This document shows positions 16,114 through 21,775 of a stretch of DNA of 37,981 nt, one piece after another. Every line of letters begins with the position of its first letter. The first letter of the stretch is position 1. Source of the DNA: a virus. The stretch lies in the IMG/VR virus record IMGVR_UViG_3300044630_001814, positions 1-37,981 of that record; one strand, given 5' to 3'. A model generated the notes under the pieces. That model saw only the letters and a program-made list of their open reading frames with translations. It was not told the DNA's origin and did not search any database. The translations under genes were made by a program, and so were the position numbers.

Positions 16114-16139
16114 CAAACTAAATATGTGGGAGTTATAAT
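16110..16139 (+). promoter_or_regulatory. Sigma70-type promoter for tRNA-Gly
   Basis: TTGACA at 16110-16115, an 18-base spacer and a perfect TATAAT at 16134-16139. The tRNA begins 15 bases after the -10 element, so the predicted transcript start leaves a 5' leader of only about 8 bases. Confidence 0.82.
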
Positions 16140-16154
16140 ACTCCCATGGTCATT

Positions 16155-16225
16155 GCGGGTATGGTGTAGTGGTAACATACCATCCTTCCAAGTTGTAGTC
16201 AGGGGTTCGAATCCCCTTACCCGCT
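16155..16225 (+). tRNA. tRNA-Gly (anticodon TCC)
   Basis: A 71-base tRNA with a perfect 7-bp acceptor stem (GCGGGTA with TACCCGC), a T-arm AGGGG-TTCGAAT-CCCCT, and a D-arm containing AGTGGTAA. The anticodon loop CTTCCAA gives TCC. The anticodon stem (CCATC with GTTGT) has only three normal pairs out of five, so the molecule is somewhat degenerate or uses non-standard pairs. No CCA is encoded. It would help read GGA/GGG codons, which an AT-rich phage uses more than its host. Confidence 0.85.
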
Positions 16226-16226
16226 T

Positions 16227-16248
16227 CCCAGTTATCTGGGTATAAATA
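16227..16248 (+). promoter_or_regulatory. Hairpin abutting a late promoter TATAAATA
   Basis: CCCAG (16227-16231) pairs with CTGGG (16236-16240) across a TTAT loop one base after the tRNA. TATAAATA (16241-16248) follows immediately, 31 bases before the porin start. The hairpin may help tRNA 3' processing; the late box should drive the porin. Confidence 0.75.
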
Positions 16249-16279
16249 ACCTACGTAGTTATAAATCTTAACAAACTAT

Positions 16280-17800
16280 ATGAAATTTTTTAAACAACTG
16301 ATGCTTGCACCCGTTGCTCTTGGTATTGTTACTCCTGCTGTTGCGAATGCCGCAGATCTTAAAATTGCAGCAGTTAACCAATACTCTTCTGAGCAAGCAA
16401 CAAGTGTGACTCAATTTTCTGATGTTCAACCTTCAGACTGGGCATATCAGGCACTTAGCAACCTTGTAGATCGTTATGGTTGCGTAGCAGGTTATCCTAA
16501 CGGCACTTATGGTGGTGGTAAGGCAATGACCCGTTATGAGGCAGCAGCACTTCTGAATGCTTGCCTTGATCGTGTAACTGAAGTGACTGATGAACTCAGT
16601 CGTCTTACAAAAGAATTCCAAGAAGAACTTGCTGTTGTTCGTGGTCGTGTTGATGGTTTAGAAGCAAAAGTTGGTCAACTGGAAGCACAGCAATTCTCCA
16701 CTACTACCAAACTACGTGGTGAAACTAAGTGGGTTCTGGGTGGTCTGTCTTATGGTGGTGATCGTAAAGATGATTACGATGCTCTCCGTGAAGCAGTTTC
16801 TTTCAACTATGATGTGAAACTGAACCTGGATACTTCTTTCACTGGCAAAGACCTGCTGCGTACTCAACTTCGTGCTGGTAACTTTGATGATAGTGGTTTC
16901 GGTGCTGCTCCTACTCCTCTTACCAAACTTGATGCTGGTTTCCAAGAAAACCTTGGTAATGCTGATGGTGGTGATGTAGTGGCAATTAACCGTCTGTACT
17001 ACAAGTTGCCTGCTGGTAATGATGTAACTATTGTTGCTGGTCCTCGTGTTCGTCAAGATGATATCCTGCCTGTGTGGCCTTCTGTCTACACTGCTGATAA
17101 GATCCTGAACATCTTCCAGTTCAACGGTGCTCCTGGTGCCTACAGCAAGGTTCTGGGTGGTGGTTTCGGTGCTTCCGTTAAGAAAGGTGGTTGGACCCTG
17201 GGTGGTGCCTACGTTGCTGCTGATGCAGACAAGGGTGATAGTGCTGAAGGTGGTATGTTCAATGGCAACTCTGCTGCTTCTACCACTGCTCAACTTGCAT
17301 ATACTGCTAAGAACTGGAACCTGACTGGTGCCTATACTTATTCCAACAACGGTGTAAGTATTCAAGGCACTCCTACTCTGACTTCGGCACTTCCTAATAG
17401 TGTAACTGGTGGTCAGACCAACTCGTTCTCTCTTGCTGGTTACTGGCAACCTTCCACCTCTGGTATTGTTCCTTCAATCTCTGCTGGTTGGGGTTATAAT
17501 AACTCTGGTTATACTGAGGGTGGTGATACTATTTCTCAGTCCTGGTATACTGGTCTGGTTTGGAAGGATGTAATTGCTAAGGGTAATGCTCTTGGATTTG
17601 CAGTTGGACAACCTACTTTTGTTACCAAGCAGAACGATGTAAATGCTCAAGATGGCAACTATGCTTTCGAGGCATATTACAAGATGCAAGTTACCGATAA
17701 CATTGCCGTAACTCCTGCTGTGTTCTATCTGAGCAATCCTACTGGTACTGATGGTCTTGATACCTTCGGTGCTTTGGTTCAGACAACCTTCAAGTTCTAA
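16280..17800 (+). CDS. Cyanobacterial-type outer-membrane porin (SLH + OprB-like barrel)
   Basis: A 506-residue protein with the full layout of a cyanobacterial major porin (SomA type). A signal peptide (MKFFKQLMLAPVALGIVTPA, then VANA) is followed by an SLH domain at about 45-98: FSDVQPSDWAYQALSNLVDR, GYPNGTY, MTRYEAAALLNACL. A coiled coil spans about 100-137 (LTKEFQEELAVVRGRVDGLE). The rest is a Gly/Thr/aromatic-rich beta-barrel ending in TTFKF; the terminal Phe is the outer-membrane assembly signal. It appears intact. Codon choice is richer in C and G than its AT-rich neighbours, consistent with host origin or high expression. A canonical late promoter precedes it. It could alter uptake (such porins have been linked to iron or carbohydrate passage) or the infected cell's surface. 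Confidence 0.92.
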   Translation: MKFFKQLMLAPVALGIVTPAVANAADLKIAAVNQYSSEQATSVTQFSDVQPSDWAYQALSNLVDRYGCVAGYPNGTYGGGKAMTRYEAAALLNACLDRVTEVTDELSRLTKEFQEELAVVRGRVDGLEAKVGQLEAQQFSTTTKLRGETKWVLGGLSYGGDRKDDYDALREAVSFNYDVKLNLDTSFTGKDLLRTQLRAGNFDDSGFGAAPTPLTKLDAGFQENLGNADGGDVVAINRLYYKLPAGNDVTIVAGPRVRQDDILPVWPSVYTADKILNIFQFNGAPGAYSKVLGGGFGASVKKGGWTLGGAYVAADADKGDSAEGGMFNGNSAASTTAQLAYTAKNWNLTGAYTYSNNGVSIQGTPTLTSALPNSVTGGQTNSFSLAGYWQPSTSGIVPSISAGWGYNNSGYTEGGDTISQSWYTGLVWKDVIAKGNALGFAVGQPTFVTKQNDVNAQDGNYAFEAYYKMQVTDNIAVTPAVFYLSNPTGTDGLDTFGALVQTTFKF

Positions 17801-17806
17801 TAAATA
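17799..17806 (+). promoter_or_regulatory. T4-type late promoter-like box
   Basis: AATAAATA spans the porin stop codon. It lies ahead of the hairpin at 17809 and the tRNA at 17829. Confidence 0.4.
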
Positions 17807-17808
17807 AC

Positions 17809-17824
17809 GGGGGAGAAATCCCCC
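17809..17824 (+). terminator. Hairpin after the porin, possible terminator or processing site
   Basis: GGGGG (17809-17813) pairs with CCCCC (17820-17824) around AGAAAT. No T-run follows, so it may stabilise the porin mRNA 3' end or separate it from the downstream tRNA rather than terminate. Confidence 0.5.
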
Positions 17825-17828
17825 TCAT

Positions 17829-17899
17829 CGTGGGTGAGTGTAAAGGTAGCACAGAAGTCTCATAAGCTTCAGGAGGGGGTTCAATTCCCTCACCCGCCA
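17829..17899 (+). tRNA. tRNA with CAT anticodon (Met, or Ile2)
   Basis: A 71-base tRNA. The anticodon arm GAAGT-CTCATAA-GCTTC is fully paired (one G-T) and gives CAT. The T-arm is GGGGG-TTCAATT-CCCTC and the D-arm GTGT-AAAGGTA-GCAC. The acceptor CGTGGGT/ACCCGCC leaves a C-C mismatch at the first pair, reminiscent of initiator tRNAs, but the GGG/CCC anticodon stem of initiators is absent. The base at position 8 is G rather than the usual T. Whether it is Met or lysidine-modified Ile cannot be decided by eye. Confidence 0.8.
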
Positions 17900-17901
17900 T
17901 T

Positions 17902-17909
17902 AATAAATA
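17902..17909 (+). promoter_or_regulatory. T4-type late promoter box
   Basis: AATAAATA directly follows the tRNA and lies 24 bases before the ATG at 17933. Confidence 0.55.
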
Positions 17910-17932
17910 CATCAAATATATGATGGAAGATT

Positions 17933-18184
17933 ATGTTAAAAGTAAGATGCAAAATGTGCAATACTGAATTATTATCACACCCAACACAAACTAAATGTTG
18001 TGGGTGTGATAATATGGCAACCATAAAGGGAGAAACTATAACTGCTATAGACTTGACAAAGATTGAGTTGATTGGTAATATAGTAAAGAAGGACAAAAAG
18101 GAAGTCCTTTCAAAAGAAGACCTTGCCTTTCAAGAGGCAAGAAAAAATCGTAAAGTTAGAAAACTGGAGTTTGAAATTAGATGA
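17933..18184 (+). CDS. Small zinc-ribbon-like phage protein
   Basis: An 83-residue protein with a short Cys cluster, CKMCNTEL and then TKCCGCDN, that would form a small zinc ribbon. ATIKGETITAIDLTKIELIG follows, and then a Lys/Glu/Arg-rich helical tail. I recall similar small proteins in cyanophages, but none with a known role. It overlaps the next gene's ATG by four bases. Zinc ribbons of this kind often touch nucleic acid or RNA polymerase; that is only a possibility. Confidence 0.75.
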   Translation: MLKVRCKMCNTELLSHPTQTKCCGCDNMATIKGETITAIDLTKIELIGNIVKKDKKEVLSKEDLAFQEARKNRKVRKLEFEIR

Positions 18185-18339
18185 GCTGGGAATCCCCAAA
18201 CCTTTCAAAAAAGGATATTGAATTGCTTACAGTATCTTTGGATGATTATATTTTTTATGCTAGGCAAGACGGTGGACCAGATACTCAAGACGTAGAACGT
18301 CTTTTAATTCGTCTGGAAGATCATCTAAGTAGATATTAA
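18181..18339 (+). CDS. Small acidic hypothetical protein
   Basis: A 52-residue ORF beginning MSWESPNLSKKDIELLTVSL and ending EDHLSRY. The ATG overlaps the stop of the zinc-ribbon gene (ATGA), so it is probably translationally coupled. It is helical and acidic with no recognised motif. It is too short for a confident family call, but the coupling and lack of competing ORFs support it. Confidence 0.65.
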   Translation: MSWESPNLSKKDIELLTVSLDDYIFYARQDGGPDTQDVERLLIRLEDHLSRY

Positions 18340-18401
18340 ATTAATCTTAAACTGGTATAGAATGTTACCGATGGTAAATAGTACTTCTATATTCCAAGTT
18401 T

Positions 18402-18551
18402 ATGGACAACCATACCCTTCAAAACTGGATTAAAATAAAGGAAACCTTTGAAAAATCTGGAAATACTAATAACATGTTTTATAAAAGGGCATGTGCGATT
18501 ATAAAAACTGGAGTAGATCCTATGGATAGTTTTTTTAAAAATGGTAATTAG
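18402..18551 (+). CDS. Small conserved cyanophage-type protein
   Basis: A 49-residue ORF with the pattern HTLQNWIKIKETFEKSGNT, then NMFYKRACAIIKTGVDPMDS. I have seen this arrangement (LQNWIKIKE, then FYKRA and a GxDP turn) in small proteins of marine cyanophages. It looks like two helices joined by a loop. The 3' end overlaps the next ORF by 11 bases. The function is unknown. Confidence 0.68.
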   Translation: MDNHTLQNWIKIKETFEKSGNTNNMFYKRACAIIKTGVDPMDSFFKNGN

Positions 18552-18684
18552 AAGATTAATTGAAATTATTTTAACAAATCAACTAGGACTTTTTATTTTG
18601 GGATTTCTTTTGATAGTTGTTCCAATAATGGGAATAATGGTAGTATCAGAACAATCAAAACATGAAAACAATCACGATCACTGA
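18541..18684 (+). CDS. Small membrane protein
   Basis: A 47-residue ORF starting MVIRRLIEIILTNQLGLFIL, which continues into a hydrophobic stretch GFLLIVVPIMGIMVV and a His/Asn-rich tail. One membrane-spanning helix is likely, with the basic N-terminus inside. It overlaps the upstream gene by 11 bases and the antitoxin-like gene by 23 bases. The overlaps suggest a real coupled gene, but the function is unknown. It could be a holin-like or membrane accessory peptide. Confidence 0.6.
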   Translation: MVIRRLIEIILTNQLGLFILGFLLIVVPIMGIMVVSEQSKHENNHDH

Positions 18685-18844
18685 ATTGCAATCCAACTTC
18701 GACAAAATTATAACAGAAGTTGAAAATGGAAAAACATTTATTATAGAAAGTGAATATGGTAATGTGGCATTAGTTCCTTATGATGAATATAAGGAACTTG
18801 ATGATCTGGTAAAGATATATACTGATCACGAAGAAGGTTGTTGA
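18662..18844 (+). CDS. Phd/YefM-family antitoxin-like protein
   Basis: A 60-residue protein: MKTITITELQSNFDKIITEV and then NGKTFIIESEYGNVALVPYD. This is the N-terminal DNA-binding fold of Phd/YefM antitoxins, with the usual beta-alpha start and a closing strand that ends LVPYDEYKEL. Family members normally bind operator DNA as dimers and neutralise a Doc- or YoeB-type toxin through the C-terminus. No toxin gene adjoins it; the next feature is a tRNA. It may act as a repressor or block a host toxin during infection, which is an inference. Confidence 0.83.
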   Translation: MKTITITELQSNFDKIITEVENGKTFIIESEYGNVALVPYDEYKELDDLVKIYTDHEEGC

Positions 18845-18872
18845 TTGCATTCGCAATTCGCAAATAGCAAAT

Positions 18873-18945
18873 GCTCCTTTAGCAATCTGGTGAATGCAAT
18901 CGACTCATAATCGATGGGAGGTGAGTTCGATCCTCACAAGGAGCA
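18873..18945 (+). tRNA. tRNA with CAT anticodon (Met or Ile2)
   Basis: A 73-base tRNA with a perfect acceptor stem (GCTCCTT with AAGGAGC), an anticodon arm ATCGA-CTCATAA-TCGAT with full pairing and CAT anticodon, and a canonical T-loop TTCGATC in a GTGAG/CTCAC stem. No CCA is encoded. It is the second CAT tRNA in the window, so one of the pair may be the lysidine-modified Ile species reading ATA, a codon frequent in AT-rich phage genes. Confidence 0.92.
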
Positions 18946-18980
18946 TTGACAATATGTATAATTTTTGATATTATACATAT
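18946..18980 (+). promoter_or_regulatory. Sigma70-type promoter overlapped by a perfect palindrome
   Basis: TTGACA at 18946-18951, a 17-base spacer and TATTAT at 18969-18974 drive the glycan operon that begins at 19001. An 11-base perfect inverted repeat, ATATGTATAAT (18952-18962) and ATTATACATAT (18970-18980) with a 7-base gap, covers the spacer and the -10. It looks like an operator, or a hairpin that could fold in a readthrough transcript from the tRNA. Confidence 0.78.
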
Positions 18981-19000
18981 AAAGAATATTAAATTTAATT

Positions 19001-20062
19001 ATGTCCAGTTACATTAGAAAGGCACTTGTTCTTGGTGCTGGTGGATTCATTGGAAGTCATATGGTGAAAAGACTTCGTTCAGAGGGATATTGGGTTCGTG
19101 GAGTAGATCTTAAGTATCCAGAGTATTCTCCCACTGAAGCAAATGAGTTTGTTCAAGGAGATTTACGAGACATAAATTTTGTTCGTCGTGTCCTAGAATA
19201 CAAGGGGGATAGAGGTAACTTCTATCAGTCAGTTCCTTATCGATATATTCAAGCATTTGATGAGATCTATCAATTTGCTGCTGATATGGGTGGAGCAGGA
19301 TTTGTATTCACTGGTGAAAACGATGCAGACATTATGCATAATTCTGCAACCATTAATCTGAATGTTCTTGAGATGCAGCATCAGATGAATGAGAGACTTG
19401 GTAAGAATGATACTAAGATCTTCTATTCTGGTTCTGCTTGCATGTACCCAGAGCACAATCAACTTGACCCCGACAATCCTGATTGTAGGGAGTCTTCTGC
19501 ATATCCAGCAAATCCAGATTCAGAATATGGATGGGAAAAACTTTTTTCAGAGAGACTGTATTTTGCCTATCATCGCAATTATGGCATTCCAGTTAGGGTT
19601 GCTCGTTACCACAATATTTTCGGTCCCGAAGGAACTTGGGAGGGGGGTAGAGAAAAGGCACCAGCAGCAATCTGTCGCAAGGTAGCATATCTTCCCGAAG
19701 AAGGTGGTGTGATTGAAGTGTGGGGTGATGGAAAACAAACTCGATCCTTCCTTTATATTGATGAATGTATTGAAGCAACTCGTCGTTTGATGGATTCCGA
19801 TTTCATTGGACCAGTGAATATTGGATCAGAAGAGATGGTGACTATCAATCAACTTGTCGATACTGCTGCTAAAGTTGCTGATAAGAATGTGCAGAAGAGT
19901 CATATTGATGGACCTCTTGGGGTTCGTGGACGCAATTCCAACAATGATCTCATTCGAGAGAAACTAGGTTGGGATTATTCTCAAACTCTCGAAGAAGGAA
20001 TTTGTAAGACTTATAATTGGATACAAAATCAAATCAATTCTAAAATGGAGAATGTTAAATGA
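19001..20062 (+). CDS. GDP-mannose 3,5-epimerase homologue
   Basis: A 353-residue extended SDR enzyme. Rossmann motif GAGGFIGS lies at 12-19; SGSACMYPE carries C147; Y176-x3-K180 is the SDR pair; GGREKAPAA carries K219. Plant GDP-mannose 3,5-epimerase has the same blocks with acid/base residues Cys145 and Lys217, offset here by two. The downstream blocks WGDGKQTRSFLYIDEC, GPVNIGSEEMV and GPLGVRGRNSNNDLI also match closely. It would convert GDP-mannose to GDP-L-galactose or GDP-gulose, precursors of surface glycans. It heads a seven-gene operon of glycan enzymes and has its own promoter. Another nucleotide-sugar epimerase of the same clade is the main alternative. Confidence 0.9.
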   Translation: MSSYIRKALVLGAGGFIGSHMVKRLRSEGYWVRGVDLKYPEYSPTEANEFVQGDLRDINFVRRVLEYKGDRGNFYQSVPYRYIQAFDEIYQFAADMGGAGFVFTGENDADIMHNSATINLNVLEMQHQMNERLGKNDTKIFYSGSACMYPEHNQLDPDNPDCRESSAYPANPDSEYGWEKLFSERLYFAYHRNYGIPVRVARYHNIFGPEGTWEGGREKAPAAICRKVAYLPEEGGVIEVWGDGKQTRSFLYIDECIEATRRLMDSDFIGPVNIGSEEMVTINQLVDTAAKVADKNVQKSHIDGPLGVRGRNSNNDLIREKLGWDYSQTLEEGICKTYNWIQNQINSKMENVK

Positions 20063-20610
20063 ATTTGCAGAAAGAATACGAAATTGCTTGTAGTACAGAG
20101 TCTGATATTAATCAACATCTTCCTATTTTATATGAGGCAGCACAAGAGTGTGAACATATAACTGAAATGGGGGTTAGAGATGGATTAAGTACAAGAGCAT
20201 TATTATATGCAGATCCAAAAAAATATGTCGCATATGATCTTAATATAAATTCTAAGGTAAATGAACTGTTTGAATATTGCAAATCTATTGGGAAGGATTA
20301 TGAATATATTCAAGCAGATGTTTTAAAAATTGAAATTGATGAGACAGACTTACTTTTTATTGATACATATCATTGCTACGAGCAATTAACTCAAGAATTA
20401 AAATTGCATTCAAGTAAAGTTAAAAAATATATTATTTTCCATGATACGTATACTTATGGAAGACGTGGGGAAAATCTTGACTACCAAAATTTTAGTGGCA
20501 CAAAGGGTATTCTGTATGCAATTGAAGAATTCTTAGAAGAAAATAAAAATTGGAAAATAGTTCATGATGTGGATTATAATAATGGGTTGATTGTCATTCA
20601 AAAATTATGA
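20059..20610 (+). CDS. Class I SAM-dependent methyltransferase-like protein
   Basis: A 183-residue protein. ITEMGVRDGLSTRALLYA is the glycine loop of SAM-binding methyltransferases, VAYDLNIN gives the acidic residue after strand 2, and DLLFIDTYHCYEQLTQELKL followed by KYIIFHDTYTYG matches the strand-4/5 region of methyltransferase-24-type enzymes. In a glycan operon it probably methylates a sugar. The ATG overlaps the epimerase stop (ATGA), and its own stop overlaps the next start in the same way. The substrate is unknown. Confidence 0.8.
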   Translation: MNLQKEYEIACSTESDINQHLPILYEAAQECEHITEMGVRDGLSTRALLYADPKKYVAYDLNINSKVNELFEYCKSIGKDYEYIQADVLKIEIDETDLLFIDTYHCYEQLTQELKLHSSKVKKYIIFHDTYTYGRRGENLDYQNFSGTKGILYAIEEFLEENKNWKIVHDVDYNNGLIVIQKL

Positions 20611-21260
20611 ATATACTACATTTAGTTCTGGGAACTAAAAATGATCATTATCTACCGATAGAAGATTCTGCAAGAAAAACTTGGGCAAAAGATCCTCCAG
20701 AAAATATTAAAACAATTTTTATGTATGGTGGATCTCAAAAAATTTATTGGGATAATGAAGATTCCTTTTATGTTAATCGTGAAGAATCTTTAGACATATG
20801 TGCTTATAAAACTATTTGTGCATATGAGACTTTCTTAGAATCTGATTTTGATTATATCTTTAGAAGTAATTGTACTGGATATTTTGATTTAAATCTGATC
20901 TCTAAATTTTTAGAAGACAAACCTTTAGAAAATTTTTATTGTGGTTGTGTAGGTATATTGAATGGAATTTATTTTGCTTCTGGAAGTGGATATTTTCTTT
21001 CTAAAGATCTTGTAAAAAAGATAGTCGAAAACAAATCTCTATTGTATGGTTATCAATTTCCTGGTTATCATGATGATGTAATTATTGGAAAATTTATAAC
21101 CCAACATCTTAATGTTAATATTAATCCAGCAGCAAGACGAATTGATTTGCCCCCAGATCAAGTTTATGATAATTTAGACATGTCTCATTATCATTATAGA
21201 ATTTTGAATTCTGGAAGTTCTCAATCTTTGTATAAAATACATGAATTAAAAACCAAATGA
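20607..21260 (+). CDS. Glycosyltransferase-like protein (GT31-like)
   Basis: A 217-residue protein with a GT-A-like course: NILHLVLGTKND, DSARKTWAKD, FDYIFRSNCTGYFDLNLIS, then ASGSGYFLSKDLVKKIV, and YHDDVIIGKFI. The R/K-x-TW start and the late acidic pair before V-x-I-G resemble beta-1,3-galactosyltransferase-type (GT31) enzymes, where EDV follows the SG/GxG loop. The usual DxD is replaced by RSN in this copy, so metal binding is uncertain. It is coupled to both neighbours by four-base overlaps. The glycosyltransferase role is supported by context; sugar specificity is unknown. Confidence 0.7.
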   Translation: MNILHLVLGTKNDHYLPIEDSARKTWAKDPPENIKTIFMYGGSQKIYWDNEDSFYVNREESLDICAYKTICAYETFLESDFDYIFRSNCTGYFDLNLISKFLEDKPLENFYCGCVGILNGIYFASGSGYFLSKDLVKKIVENKSLLYGYQFPGYHDDVIIGKFITQHLNVNINPAARRIDLPPDQVYDNLDMSHYHYRILNSGSSQSLYKIHELKTK

Positions 21261-21775
21261 CTATTATTGCAGGAAAATATACTTATGGACATGATAAAAT
21301 AGAGGTAATTCGAGCAGAAAAATATAAAATTATTATTGGAAATTTTTGCTCTATTGCCTCTGGATGTAAAGTTTATTTAAACGCAAATCATAGAAGAGAT
21401 TGGATCACTACATATCCATTTGGACATATCAATCAAAATCAATTTAATTCTTTTGATGGGTCTGGGCATCCAACATGTAAAGGAGATGTCATTATTGGAA
21501 ATGATGTTTGGATAGCATCAAATGTTACAATAATGAGTGGAGTAAAAATTGGAGATGGATCTATTATTGCGAATAATTCTCATGTCGTAAAAGATGTAGA
21601 ACCATATACTATCGTTGGTGGAAATCCTTCTAAATATATCTGCCATAGGTTTGATGAAGAAATCATATCTAAACTTTTAGAAATAAAATGGTGGGATTGG
21701 GAAGATAGTAAAATAAACCAATATTTGCCTTTACTTTGTTCTGATAACTATGAAGAATTTTTTGGGAGAGTCTAA
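21257..21775 (+). CDS. Hexapeptide-repeat acetyltransferase (CatB/XAT-like)
   Basis: A 172-residue left-handed beta-helix protein. Hexapeptide repeats read through IIIGNFCSIASGCKVYLN, then GDVIIGNDVWIASNVTIMSG and VKIGDGSIIANNSHVVKDV. ANHRRDWITTYPF is the loop with the catalytic His of xenobiotic/streptogramin-type O-acetyltransferases, and PYTIVGGNPSKYI is the usual closing segment. In this operon it most likely O- or N-acetylates a sugar. It overlaps the previous stop (ATGA) and ends one base into the next start. Confidence 0.88.
   Translation: MTIIAGKYTYGHDKIEVIRAEKYKIIIGNFCSIASGCKVYLNANHRRDWITTYPFGHINQNQFNSFDGSGHPTCKGDVIIGNDVWIASNVTIMSGVKIGDGSIIANNSHVVKDVEPYTIVGGNPSKYICHRFDEEIISKLLEIKWWDWEDSKINQYLPLLCSDNYEEFFGRV

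Noticed and set aside
16712-17449. A 245-residue open frame on the minus strand opposite the porin
   Set aside because: It is a shadow of the porin: composition follows the other strand's codon bias, there is no start context, and no protein motif is seen.
17832-17899. Alternative tRNA fold with a perfect GGGTGAG/CTCACCC acceptor and an encoded CCA
   Set aside because: That pairing breaks the T-arm and D-arm, which are canonical in the model starting at 17829, so the mismatched acceptor model was kept.
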